DNA from: Streptomyces sp. CBMA291
Lineage (GTDB): Bacteria > Actinomycetota > Actinomycetes > Streptomycetales > Streptomycetaceae
Length of the DNA stretch: 64,000 bases
Assembly (NCBI RefSeq): GCF_014596525.1
Contig: NZ_MSJP01000067.1
Span: 62,001 to 126,000 of the forward strand
Direction: 5' to 3'
A program made the translations under genes and the position numbers. Position 1 is the stretch's first letter; each line of letters begins with the position of its first letter. This document shows, piece by piece, positions 33,192-43,500 of this stretch. The notes beneath the pieces were generated by a model that had not been told where the DNA came from, searched no databases, and saw nothing but the letters and a program-made list of their open reading frames with translations.

Positions 33192-34316
33192 GTGACTGAG
33201 ATCGAGATCGGGCGCGGCAAGCGCGGCCGCCGGGCGTACGCGTTCGACGACATCGCCGTCGTGCCGAGCCGGCGCACCCGGGACCCGAAGGAGGTCTCGA
33301 TTGCCTGGCAGATCGACGCCTACCGTTTCGAGCTGCCGTTCCTGGCCGCTCCGATGGACTCGGTCGTCTCGCCGCAGACCGCCATCCGCATCGGCGAGCT
33401 GGGCGGCCTGGGCGTGCTCAACCTGGAGGGTCTCTGGACCCGGTACGAGGACCCGCAGCCGCTGCTCGACGAGATCGCCGAGCTGGACGAGGCGACCGCG
33501 ACCCGCCGTTTGCAGGAGATCTACGCCGCTCCGATCAAGGAGGAGCTGATCGGGCAGCGCATCAAGGAGGTGCGCGACTCCGGTGTCGTCACCGCCGCCG
33601 CGCTCTCCCCGCAGCGCACCGCCCAGTTCTCCAAGGCGGTCGTCGACGCGGGCGTCGACCTCTTCGTCATCCGGGGCACGACGGTCTCCGCCGAGCACGT
33701 CTCCGGCGCGGCCGAGCCGCTGAACCTGAAGCAGTTCATCTACGAGCTGGACGTCCCGGTCATCGTCGGCGGCTGCGCCACGTACACCGCCGCCCTGCAC
33801 CTGATGCGCACCGGCGCGGCGGGTGTCCTCGTCGGCTTCGGCGGCGGCGCCGCCCACACCACCCGTAACGTCCTGGGCATCCAGGTCCCGATGGCGACCG
33901 CCGTCGCCGACGTGGCCGCCGCCCGCCGGGACTACATGGACGAGTCCGGCGGCCGGTACGTGCACGTCATCGCGGACGGCGGGGTCGGCTGGTCCGGCGA
34001 CCTGCCGAAGGCGATCGCCTGCGGCGCCGACGCGGTCATGATCGGCTCCCCGCTCGCCCGTGCCACGGACGCGCCCGGCAAGGGCCACCACTGGGGCATG
34101 GAGGCCGTCCACGAGGACGTGCCGCGCGGCAAGCTGGTGGACCTGGGCATCGTCGGCACCACCGAGGAGATCCTCGCGGGCCCGTCGCACACCCCGGACG
34201 GCTCGATGAACTTCTTCGGCGCCCTGCGCCGCGCGATGGCCACCACGGGCTACAGCGAGCTGAAGGAGTTCCAGCGCGTCGAGGTCACCGTCGGCGAGGC
34301 CCAGCACAAGCGCTGA
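33192..34316 (+). CDS. guaB3: GuaB3-family IMP dehydrogenase-related protein
   Basis: 374 residues without CBS domains. Shared with guaB are YAFDDIAVVPSRRTRDP, the LAAPMDSV segment, and late GVGWSGDLPKAIACGADAVMIGSPLA. In place of the catalytic GSxCTT loop it reads GFGGGAAHTTRN; the loop Cys is absent. The GuaB3 group is universal in actinobacteria beside guaB and its exact reaction is debated. GTG 33192. Confidence 0.93.
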   Translation: MTEIEIGRGKRGRRAYAFDDIAVVPSRRTRDPKEVSIAWQIDAYRFELPFLAAPMDSVVSPQTAIRIGELGGLGVLNLEGLWTRYEDPQPLLDEIAELDEATATRRLQEIYAAPIKEELIGQRIKEVRDSGVVTAAALSPQRTAQFSKAVVDAGVDLFVIRGTTVSAEHVSGAAEPLNLKQFIYELDVPVIVGGCATYTAALHLMRTGAAGVLVGFGGGAAHTTRNVLGIQVPMATAVADVAAARRDYMDESGGRYVHVIADGGVGWSGDLPKAIACGADAVMIGSPLARATDAPGKGHHWGMEAVHEDVPRGKLVDLGIVGTTEEILAGPSHTPDGSMNFFGALRRAMATTGYSELKEFQRVEVTVGEAQHKR

Positions 34317-34334
34317 CGCTTCCCCGGACGTACC

Positions 34335-34369
34335 GGAAGGCCCCGCACCCGGGTGGTGCGGGGCCTTCC
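34335..34369. terminator. bidirectional terminator between guaB3 and the convergent dehydrogenase
   Basis: Perfect 15-bp stem GGAAGGCCCCGCACC / GGTGCGGGGCCTTCC with a 5-nt loop, six bases before the stop of the minus-strand gene. Confidence 0.9.
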
Positions 34370-34374
34370 GCCGT

Positions 34375-35616
34375 TCACAGCCGGTGGGCCGCGCCCGTCG
34401 GGGTGGCGCCCCGGGTGTCGAGGAGGAGCTGCGCCTTCACCGAGAGACCTTGCAGGTCGTACGTGCGGTGGTGCTGGAGCAGCACGGTCAGGTCGGCGTG
34501 GGCGGCGGCCTCGTAGAGCGAGTCCACACGGGGGACGGGCAGCTCGCGGACGCGCCAGTCGGGGACGTACGGGTCGTGGTAGCCGACGGTCGCGCCCAGA
34601 TCCATCAGCCGGCGGGCGATCTCGTCGGCGGGGGAGCCCTGCCGGTCGGGGAGATCGGGTTTGTACGTGACGCCCAGGAGCAGGACCCTGGCTCCCCGCG
34701 CCGACTTGCCGTGCTCGTTGAGCAGTGCGGCGGCGCGCTGTACGACGTACTGGGGCATGCGTTCGTTGACCTGTCCGGCGAGTTCCACCAGGCGGAGCGG
34801 ACGGTGGGCGCCGACGGTGTCGACGGGGGCGCCGTGGCCGCCGACGCCGGGGCCCGGCCGGAAGGCCTGGAAGCCGAAGGGCTTGGTCTCGGCGCAGCGG
34901 ATGACGTCCCACAGGTCCACGCCGAGTTCGTGGCAGAGCACCGCCATCTCGTTGACGAGGGCGATGTTGACGTGCCGGAAGTTGGTCTCCAGGAGCTTGA
35001 CGGTCTCCGCCTCGCGCGGTCCACGCGCGCGTACCACCTTCTCCGTGAGCCGTCCGTAGAAGGCGGCGGCCGCTTCGGTGCAGGCCGGGGTGAGGCCGCC
35101 GATGACCTTGGGGGTGCCGGAGAGGCCGTGGACGCGGTTGCCGGGGTCGAGCCTGCCGGGGGAGTACGCGAGGTGGAAGTCGCGGCCCGCGCGCAGGCCG
35201 GAGCCCGCTTCGAGGAGTTCCCGGAGCAGGCCCTCGGTGGTGCCCGGCGGGACGGGCGACTCCAGGAGGACGGTGGTACGCGGGCGGAGCCGGGCGGCGA
35301 GCGCGCGGGCGGCCGAGGAGAGGCCGGTGAGGTCGAGCGCGCGGTCGGGGCCGAGGGGGGTGGGGACGCAGAGGACGGCGGTACGGACCCGGCCGAGTTC
35401 GGCGGGGTCGGTGGTGGGCCGGAAACCTCCCGCGAGCATCCGGCGGACCTCGGGGCCGGTGAGGGAGCCGTCGGCGGGCGCGCGGCCCCCGGCCAGCTCG
35501 GCGACGGGCCGGGGGTCGGAGTCGAAGCCGATGGTGTCGATGCCCGCGGCGGCGGCGGCCCGCGCGAGGGGGAGGCCGTGGTGGCCGAGGCCGATGACGG
35601 CGAGATCTGCGGGCAT
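34375..35616 (-). CDS. UDP-sugar 6-dehydrogenase-like protein lacking catalytic residues
   Basis: 413 residues. The UDP-glucose/UDP-ManNAc dehydrogenase fold is clear: Rossmann start LAVIGLGHHGLPLARAAAAAG, VLCVPTPLG, EAETVKLLETNFRHVNIALVNEMA, and a C-terminal UDP-binding Rossmann domain VLLLGVTYKPDLPD..GSPADEIA. In active enzymes the loop is GVGGHCIPVDP; here it is GVGGHGAPVDT, so the catalytic Cys is Gly. The usual YSPERV is YSPGRL, losing the Glu. Either it has a different reaction or is a non-catalytic relative. ATG 35616. Convergent with guaB3. Confidence 0.85.
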   Translation of the reverse strand: MPADLAVIGLGHHGLPLARAAAAAGIDTIGFDSDPRPVAELAGGRAPADGSLTGPEVRRMLAGGFRPTTDPAELGRVRTAVLCVPTPLGPDRALDLTGLSSAARALAARLRPRTTVLLESPVPPGTTEGLLRELLEAGSGLRAGRDFHLAYSPGRLDPGNRVHGLSGTPKVIGGLTPACTEAAAAFYGRLTEKVVRARGPREAETVKLLETNFRHVNIALVNEMAVLCHELGVDLWDVIRCAETKPFGFQAFRPGPGVGGHGAPVDTVGAHRPLRLVELAGQVNERMPQYVVQRAAALLNEHGKSARGARVLLLGVTYKPDLPDRQGSPADEIARRLMDLGATVGYHDPYVPDWRVRELPVPRVDSLYEAAAHADLTVLLQHHRTYDLQGLSVKAQLLLDTRGATPTGAAHRL

Positions 35617-36038
35617 GGGGTGGGCCGTCCTTCCCGATAGCCGGTGGTGACGCTTCGCGCAAGCCCGGTGGACAGAACGGGTCGGCGCGATGTCAGACTA
35701 GGCGTAAATATGACCGATATGTCGTATTGGAAGGTCGTGGAGCGTCGGGTGTTATCCACAGGCCGGCGACGAGGCGGTGGCTGAAGTCGCCGGGGCGGGA
35801 CAGAATCAATCTGTGAGCCGGACCGCGGGGGCCCGGCTCGCATCGGACCGAGAGGCCCCGGCCCCCGGCGCCCGGACGGTCCTGGCCTGCGGAGACCGGG
35901 CGGTCCCGGCCCCTGCGGGCCAGGCGGTCGGCGGATCCGTACGAGGGCCGGACGGTCCCGGCCCATGCCGGGCGGGGACGGCGGAGACGAAGGCACGAAG
36001 GACACCGGAAGCGACGGGACGACGGGAAGGCGGCAGCC
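35617..36038. other. intergenic region upstream of glpD; one DnaA-box-like site
   Basis: No gene recognised. At 35752-35760 lies TTATCCACA, the E. coli consensus DnaA box (Streptomyces prefers TTGTCCACA). A small AT-rich stretch (35706-35728, TATGACCGATATGTCGTATT) may be the promoter of one of the divergent genes. From 35840 the sequence is imperfect CCGGACGGTCC/GGGCGGTCCCGGCCC repeats, probably non-coding. Confidence 0.5.
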
Positions 36039-37745
36039 GTGAGGACAGCGACACTGGGACCCGCCGAGCGCGCCGAGGCGCTCGCGGCCATGGCGGAGCA
36101 CGAGCTGGACGTACTGGTCGTCGGCGCCGGAGTGGTCGGCGCCGGGATCGCACTGGACGCGGTGACGCGAGGGCTCTCCACCGGCATCGTCGAGGCCCGC
36201 GACTGGGCCTCCGGCACCTCCAGCCGCTCCAGCAAGCTCATCCACGGCGGACTGCGCTACCTGGAGATGCTGGACTTCGCCCTCGTGCGGGAGGCCCTCA
36301 AGGAGCGCGGCCTCCTCCTGGAGCGCCTCGCCCCCCACCTGGTGAAGCCGGTCCCCTTCCTCTACCCCCTCCAGCACAAGGGCTGGGAGCGGTTCTACGC
36401 GGGCTCCGGCGTCGCCCTGTACGACGCGATGTCGCTCTCCTCGGGCCACGGCCGGGGCCTCCCCGCGCACCGGCACCTCTCCCGGCGCGGCGCCCTCAGG
36501 GTCGCCCCCTGCCTCCGCAAGGACGCGCTCGTCGGCGCCCTCCAGTACTACGACGCCCAGATGGACGACGCCCGCTTCGTCACCACCCTCGTGCGCACCG
36601 CCGCCTCCTACGGGGCCAGGGCCGCGAGCCGGGCCCGGGTCACCGGCTTCCTGCGCGAGGGTGAGCGGGTCGTCGGCGCCCGCGTCCAGGACGTCGAGGC
36701 CGGGAGCACGTACGAGATCCGGGCCCGGCAGATCGTCAACGCCACCGGGGTGTGGACCGACGACACCCAGGCCCTCATCGGCGAGCGCGGCCAGTTCCAC
36801 GTCCGCGCCTCCAAGGGCATCCACCTCGTCGTCCCCAAGGACCGCATCCACTCGACCACCGGGCTCATCCTGCGCACGGAGAAGTCCGTGCTCTTCGTGA
36901 TCCCCTGGGGCCGGCACTGGATCATCGGCACGACCGACACCGACTGGGATCTCGACAAGGCGCACCCCGCCGCGTCGAGCGCCGACATCGACTACCTCCT
37001 TGAGCATGTGAACGGGGTGCTCGCCACCCCGCTCACCCGGGACGACGTCGAGGGGGTCTACGCGGGACTGCGGCCCCTGCTCGCCGGGGAGTCGGACGCC
37101 ACGAGCAAGCTCTCCCGCGAGCACACCGTCGCCCACCCGGTGCCCGGCCTCGTCGTCGTGGCGGGCGGCAAGTACACGACCTACCGGGTCATGGCGAAGG
37201 ACGCCGTCGACGAGGCCGTGCACGGTCTCGACCAGCGCGTCGCGCCCTGCGTCACCGAGGACACCCCGCTCCTCGGCGCCGAGGGCTACCGGGCCCTGTG
37301 GAACGCGCGGGCCAGGATCGCCGCCCGCACCGGCCTGCACGTCGTCCGGATCGAGCACCTCCTCGACCGCTACGGCTCCCTCGCGGAGCAGGTCCTCGAA
37401 CTGATCGCCGGGGACCCCTCGCTCGGCGCACCGCTGGCGGCGGCCGACGACTACCTCCGCGCCGAGATCGTCTACGCCGCCTCCCACGAGGGCGCCCGCC
37501 ACCTCGACGACGTCCTCACCCGCCGGACCAGGATCTCCATCGAGACCTTCGACCGGGGCACGCGCAGCGCCCGCGAGTGCGCCGCACTGATGGCACCCGT
37601 CCTCGGCTGGGACGAGCACCAGGTGGAGAAGGAAGTCGAGCACTACGAGAAGCGGGTCGAGGCCGAGCGGGAATCGCAGCGGCAGCCCGACGACCTGACG
37701 GCGGACGCGGCACGGCTCGGAGCGCCCGACATAGTGCCGATCTGA
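36039..37745 (+). CDS. glpD: glycerol-3-phosphate dehydrogenase (FAD)
   Basis: 568 residues. It oxidises glycerol-3-phosphate to dihydroxyacetone phosphate at the membrane, feeding quinone. The FAD site is LDVLVVGAGVVGAGIALDAVTRG, followed by DWASGTSSRSSKLIHGGLRYLE, the GlpD signature, and GVYAGLRPLLAG with GGKYTTYRVMAKDAVDEA in the C-terminal half. GTG 36039 follows GAAGGCGGCAGCC. Confidence 0.96.
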   Translation: MRTATLGPAERAEALAAMAEHELDVLVVGAGVVGAGIALDAVTRGLSTGIVEARDWASGTSSRSSKLIHGGLRYLEMLDFALVREALKERGLLLERLAPHLVKPVPFLYPLQHKGWERFYAGSGVALYDAMSLSSGHGRGLPAHRHLSRRGALRVAPCLRKDALVGALQYYDAQMDDARFVTTLVRTAASYGARAASRARVTGFLREGERVVGARVQDVEAGSTYEIRARQIVNATGVWTDDTQALIGERGQFHVRASKGIHLVVPKDRIHSTTGLILRTEKSVLFVIPWGRHWIIGTTDTDWDLDKAHPAASSADIDYLLEHVNGVLATPLTRDDVEGVYAGLRPLLAGESDATSKLSREHTVAHPVPGLVVVAGGKYTTYRVMAKDAVDEAVHGLDQRVAPCVTEDTPLLGAEGYRALWNARARIAARTGLHVVRIEHLLDRYGSLAEQVLELIAGDPSLGAPLAAADDYLRAEIVYAASHEGARHLDDVLTRRTRISIETFDRGTRSARECAALMAPVLGWDEHQVEKEVEHYEKRVEAERESQRQPDDLTADAARLGAPDIVPI

Positions 37746-37935
37746 CGGGACGTCCGGGTCGTCCTGTTCCGATGGGAACCCTGTGGGTATGCGTGGGTGC
37801 CGTCTTCCCGGAGTACGGACCCGGGGGCGCCGTCCTTCCTGAGGTGAGGGACAATGGGCTCTCTTCCAGGGCGGGTTACCGCATCGCGCGGGAAGCGGCA
37901 GACGCGGCGAAGATCAGGGATCGCAGAGGGGACGC

Positions 37936-40419
37936 ATGTCGGAGGCGGAGCAGTCGCGGAACACGGCGAAGGACCCCGGGCGGGACGCCGCCGGGGCCGC
38001 GACCGACGGCGAGGCCGACGCCTCCCGCGCGGCGGGCGGTTCGAGCGGTTCGCGCGGTCCGGACACGGCGGAGACGGCGGACACGGTGGACCCGAAGGCC
38101 ACGGCGAACGGGGCGGACGAGCCGGATGGCTCGGACGATCCGGACGGGACGGACGGGGCGTCGGAGGCGGTCGGGTCGCGCGAGGGCGCCGGTCCGGGCG
38201 GCTCAGGTGACCCGCGTGACCTGGGTGATTCGGGTGATTCGCGCGGCGCGGACGCCCCGCGTGATTCAGGTGATTCGCGTGGCGCGAACGACCCGCGCGG
38301 CTCCCACGGCTCCCGTGGTGCTCTCGATTCCGGCGAGGCTCGTGTTTCCGTGGTGAAGAACGGTCAGGAGCCCTCCACGGCAGGACGACTGCGGGGCACC
38401 GAGCCGTCGACCGGGTCCGCCGGGTTCGGCGCGGGGGACGGCGACGGCGCGAGCGACCGTCGGTCCGCGACGGCCACCGGCACCACGCGCGGCGCCGACC
38501 GTACGCGCAAGGACCCGGCGGGCGAGGGCAGGCTCCTCGCGGGCCGCTACCGCCTCGGCGTGGTCCTCGGGCGCGGCGGCATGGGCACGGTGTGGCGCGC
38601 GGTCGACGAGACCCTCGGCCGTACCGTCGCCGTCAAGGAACTCCGCTTCCCCAGCAGCATCGACGAGGACGAGAAGCGACGCCTCATCACCCGGACCCTG
38701 CGCGAGGCGAAGGCCATCGCCCGCGTCCGCAACAACGGCGCCGTGACCGTGTACGACGTCGTCGACGAGGACGACCGTCCATGGATCGTCATGGAGCTGA
38801 TCGAGGGCAAGTCCCTCGCGGACGCCGTACGCGAGGACGGCACCCTCACGCCCCGGCGCGCCGCCGAGGTCGGCCTCGCCATTCTCGACGTGCTGCGCTC
38901 GGCCCACCGCGAGGGCATCCTGCACCGCGACGTGAAGCCGTCCAACGTACTGATCGCCGAGGACGGCCGGGTCGTCCTCACGGACTTCGGCATCGCCCAG
39001 GTCGAGGGCGACCCCTCGATCACCTCCACCGGCATGCTCGTCGGCGCCCCCTCGTACATCTCACCGGAGCGAGCCCGAGGCCACAAGCCGGGCCCCGCCG
39101 CCGACATGTGGTCGCTCGGCGGACTGATCTACGCGGCGATCGAAGGCAGCCCGCCGTACGACAAGGGCTCCGCCATCGCCACCCTCACGGCGGTGATGAC
39201 CGAGCCGGTCGACCCGCCGAAGAACGCGGGCCCGGGTCTTGAGAAGGTCATCTACGGCCTCCTCGCCAAGGACCCCGCCCAGCGGCTCGACGACGCGGGC
39301 GCGCGGGTGCTGCTGCGCGCGGTGCTCGACGCCCCCGACCCGGTGGCCGAGGCGTCGCCCGAGGTCACCAGGGTCGTACCGCTGCCGCCCGGCCCCGAGC
39401 CGAGGACGGCGGCGGCCGGCCGGGGCAGGACGCCCGGCGCGCCCGCCGACCGGCCGAGGAGCGCCCCCGAGCCCATGCGCCAGGCACCCGCCGGAGCCCG
39501 GACGAGCCGTCCTCCGGTGGTGGCCCCCGCTGCGGTGCCGCACCCGAACACGGCGGTGAACTCCGCGCGGACGCACGGCGCGGGCCGCCCGCCCGCCCCG
39601 GCGCGCGCGCCGCTCACCGATGTCGTCCCGCGCCGCACGCTGGTGATCATCGCCGCCGTCGTGGTGCTCGCCCTGCTCGGCACGATCCTCTACGTCGCCC
39701 TCGGCGGCGGTGACGACGACAACCAGGCCAAGGGGAACGGCGGCACCACCGCCTCCGCCGGAGCCACGGCGGGCGGCGACGGTTCCGGCGGTTCCGGCGG
39801 GCAGCCCGGCACCCCCGACCAGCAGGGCGGCGCGCAGCCCGGCACCGGCACCGACGGCTCGACCGGCACCACGGGAACGACGGGAACCCCCGGCACCCCG
39901 GACGGCTCGACCGGCACCAGCGCCACCCCCTCGGGGAGCACCGGCGGCCCGTCCGCGCAGCTCCCCGCCGGTTACACCCTCGTCGTCAACGACCGCTTCC
40001 ACTTCAGCATGGGAATGCCCGAGTCCTTCCGGATGCGCTCCATACCGGGGTACGGCGGCGGCGGGATCTTCAGCGAGAGCGGCGGATTCCCGCGCGTCCA
40101 GGTCGACTTCAACGGCAGCCCCAAGGACGACGCGGCCAGTGCCTGGGAGCTGGCCAAGGTCGGCGTGGCCGCCACCAGCAAGGGCTACCGGCACATCGGC
40201 ATCAACACGGTCTCGTACAAGGGCTATCCGACCGTCGCCGACTGGGAGTTCGAGCGCACCCAGCAGGACATGCGGGTCCACGTCCTCAACCGGGGCTTCA
40301 AGGCGGACGCGCGCCACGGCTACTCGATCATGATCACCTGCAAGGCGGACGAGTGGGACGGCGCGGAGTGCCGGACCCTCCGGGAGACCGCGTTCGCGAC
40401 GTTCAGCCCCAAGGACTGA
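37936..40419 (+). CDS. membrane Ser/Thr protein kinase (active type), first of three
   Basis: 827 residues. The N-terminal ~195 residues are Asp/Gly/Ser-rich repeats. The Hanks-type kinase is at ~199-465: GRGGMGTVWRA (Gly loop), VAVKEL (Lys), HRDVKPSN (~330-337), DFGIAQ (Asp ~350) and SPERARGH. All catalytic residues are present. A Pro-rich linker is followed by one membrane helix (~568-590, LVIIAAVVVLALLGTILYVA), a Gly/Thr linker, and an extracellular domain starting GYTLVVNDRFHFSMGMPESF. It probably senses an outside signal and phosphorylates cytoplasmic targets. The next two genes share this topology. Confidence 0.92.
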   Translation: MSEAEQSRNTAKDPGRDAAGAATDGEADASRAAGGSSGSRGPDTAETADTVDPKATANGADEPDGSDDPDGTDGASEAVGSREGAGPGGSGDPRDLGDSGDSRGADAPRDSGDSRGANDPRGSHGSRGALDSGEARVSVVKNGQEPSTAGRLRGTEPSTGSAGFGAGDGDGASDRRSATATGTTRGADRTRKDPAGEGRLLAGRYRLGVVLGRGGMGTVWRAVDETLGRTVAVKELRFPSSIDEDEKRRLITRTLREAKAIARVRNNGAVTVYDVVDEDDRPWIVMELIEGKSLADAVREDGTLTPRRAAEVGLAILDVLRSAHREGILHRDVKPSNVLIAEDGRVVLTDFGIAQVEGDPSITSTGMLVGAPSYISPERARGHKPGPAADMWSLGGLIYAAIEGSPPYDKGSAIATLTAVMTEPVDPPKNAGPGLEKVIYGLLAKDPAQRLDDAGARVLLRAVLDAPDPVAEASPEVTRVVPLPPGPEPRTAAAGRGRTPGAPADRPRSAPEPMRQAPAGARTSRPPVVAPAAVPHPNTAVNSARTHGAGRPPAPARAPLTDVVPRRTLVIIAAVVVLALLGTILYVALGGGDDDNQAKGNGGTTASAGATAGGDGSGGSGGQPGTPDQQGGAQPGTGTDGSTGTTGTTGTPGTPDGSTGTSATPSGSTGGPSAQLPAGYTLVVNDRFHFSMGMPESFRMRSIPGYGGGGIFSESGGFPRVQVDFNGSPKDDAASAWELAKVGVAATSKGYRHIGINTVSYKGYPTVADWEFERTQQDMRVHVLNRGFKADARHGYSIMITCKADEWDGAECRTLRETAFATFSPKD

Positions 40420-40579
40420 CCACTCCCACGTATCGTGAGAGTTCGAGGACCGTACGACGTCGGACAGAGTCGTCGACCGGACGGTCCGGACCGGAAGCGT
40501 CGGACCCGCCCGATCCCGCACGACCACCGGGGGTCCGAAGGTCCACGGGGGACACAGCGTGCGCGCGTGGGGAGGCGTC

Positions 40580-43500
40580 GTGGACGACTACGCGGGAAGG
40601 GTGTTGGCGGACCGCTACCGCCTGCCGCTGCCGCCGACGGGCGAGGACGTGCCGGCCGACGCCTTCGCGCTGGCCGAGACGCGTGCCTTCGACACCTACA
40701 GCGGGCAGGAGGTCCTGGTCCGCCAGGTGCCGCTGCCCGAGTTCGTGGACGCCGAGGTGCTCGACGGCGAGGACGGGCCCGCCGGGGCGCGTTCCGGGGC
40801 GGGCCGGGCGACCCGCCGACCCGCCGAGCCCGTGGTGCGGCGGGCGATCGAGGCGGCCCAGGCGGCCGCGCAGATCCCCGACCATCCGCTGCTCGACCAG
40901 GTCTTCGACGTCTTCGCGGAGGCCGGTTCGCTGTGGATAGTGAGCGAACGCGTCGCGGCCCGCCCGCTCTCCGCGCTCCTCGCCGAGCGTCCCCTCAGCC
41001 CGTACCGGGCCGCCGAGATCGGCGCCGACGTCCTCACCGCCCTGCGCGCGCTGCACACCCACGGCTGGGTGCACCGGAACATCACCGCCCGGACGGTACT
41101 CGTCTGCGAGGACGGCCGTGTGGTCCTCTCGGGCCTCGCGGTCGGCGCGGCGGAGGAGGCCCTCTGCGGCTACGCGCCGGTACCGGAAGGGGACCCGGAA
41201 CCGCACGGCTCGGGCTGGCACACCCCGGCCGACGAGCCCACACCCGAGGCCTGGGACCACACGGACGCGGATGCCGATGCGGACGTGGATGCCGATGCGG
41301 ACGTGGACTCGGACCCTGACGACGACCCGGAGGGGTTCGGCGGGGAGTACGACTCCGAGGAGGAGAGCGGGAAGGGGTACGTCGAGGCGTACGGCGAAGA
41401 GGCATACGGCGAGGAGTCGTACGGCGCCGAGGGGCGTGCCTCGGGCGGGTCCGGCGGCGGGGCGTACGGCATCGAGGACGAGTCCGTGGAGTACGCCCCC
41501 GGGCTGTACGAGGCGGAGATCCACGAGGAGACCGACTGGCCGGTCCCCTACGGGGTGGACGGGACCGGGGAGCCGGGGCCCGTCCCCGCCGCCCACAGTC
41601 CCGCCCCCTACGGGACCCCGACCCCCTACGGGACCCTGGCCCCGGCCCCGTACGGAGACCCGTACGACGATCCCTTCACCGACGACCCCCACGAGACGGA
41701 CCCGCCCTACGGGAAGGGTGACCCCTACGGGAAGGCCGACTCCTACGAGGAGGGCGACCCCTACGGGACCGGTACCGGTCAGGGGGTCGGTCCCGAGACC
41801 GCCTTCGGCGACGCCCATGCCGAGGCCGATACCCGTGGCACCCGCGACCCCCGCGACACCGACGGCATGCACGACGGCGACGGCGACACCGGCTACGACA
41901 CCGCCGCCCACGAAGCCGAAGACGGTTCGGATGCCGACCCGCTGACGCCACGGCAGCGGACGTACGCCTCCGGTTTCGGTCCCGACGACTCCGCCTCCCC
42001 CTACGGCGCCACCCCCGGCTCCTACGGCTCCGACCCCTACGGGAAAGCGGGCGCGGCACCCTCCGCCCCGTCGGGCCCCGTACCCGCGCCGCCGACGGCG
42101 GACGTACGGGCGGCTCGGGCCGGGGCCATCGCCGCCTACCGCGCCGGAGCGCGCGCAGCCGCCGCGCTCGGCGAGACCGGCGCGCTCCCCGTCCAGCGCC
42201 CCGCGCCGCAGGAACCGCCCGCGCCGCCCCCGCCGCCCACTGCCCAGGCGGTCGGTTCGCCCGAGCCGCAGTGGTGGGCGAAGGTGGCGGACGAGGCCGA
42301 CGACGGCGACGATGACGACGGCGACGAGCCGTACGGCGACGGCGGCCCGCGCACCGGACCGCCGCCGCGCGTGATGCTTGCGGGCAACTGGAGCGACGGC
42401 CCGCACAGTTCCCGGGACGGCTCGGGACCGATTCCCGCCGGGGGAAGCCGGGGCCCCGCGCTGCCCGGTTCGGGCCTCCCCGCGCTGCCCGCCGGGTACA
42501 CCGCCGCGACCCCGGGCCCCGACCGGCGCCCGGCCCAGGAGCGTTTCCCGGTCCCCGTCGGCGTCGGGCCCGACGCCGCGGGCGGGGAGCCCGTGGAGGC
42601 GTACCGGGGCCCCGCCACCCGGCTCGCCGCCGAGCGCGCCCGGCAGACCCGGATCGCGGTCGTCGGCGCCGTCACCGAGCGCTGGGCGCCCGAGCAGGCG
42701 GGTCCCGTCCACGAGAACTGGCGACTCGCCCCGCCGATCGGTCCCGCCACCGACCTGTGGGCCCTGGGCGCCCTTCTCTACCGGGCCGTCCAGGGACACG
42801 CGCCCTACCCCGAGGACAACGCGGCCGAACTGGTCCAGCTGGTCTGCGCCGAGCCGCCCGCCTTCGCGGAGGAGTGCGGCCCGCTGCGCCCGGTCGTCGA
42901 GTCCCTGCTGCGTCAGGACCCGACCGAGCGGCCCGACTTCGAGGAGCTGCGGGGCTGGCTGCGCTCCCTGGTGCGCTCGGCCCCCGAGCCGGAGACGGGC
43001 GCCGGAGCCGTACCGCCGCCGCCGCTCGAAGAGGGACGGCTGCCGATCGTGCGCCGGCGCGGCGAGCTGGTGCGCCGGCGGCGCGGGGGCATCGGAGCGG
43101 GCCGCCACCGCTACAAGCGGGGCAAGGAGCCGCGCCTGCCGTTCTCGGGCGAGGACGGGTTCCCGCCGGAGACCGAGGCCGGGACCGATCACCCGGGAGC
43201 CGGATACGGGCAGCCGGGCGGTGGCTTCGACGACCACGGACGGACCGGTCTCCACGAGGAGTTCGGCCCGGACCCCGCCCTGACCGCCCCCCGGGGCGGC
43301 ACCCGCGATGAGCCGCGCCGGGCGGCGCACGAGAACTTCGGCCAGAGACCCCAGGACGACCAGAGCCCCCAGGACGACTACCGGGACGACTACCACGACG
43401 ATTTCCGGGACGACTTCCGTGACGACGGCGGGGACGGCGGGGACGACCTCCGGGACGGTCCTCGCGACGGCCACCGCAGCGACGCCCGCCCGGAGATACG

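Noticed and set aside
33192..34316. guaB3 as a second active IMP dehydrogenase
   Set aside because: It lacks the Cys-containing loop and CBS domains, so it is placed in the separate GuaB3 group rather than as a true guaB copy.
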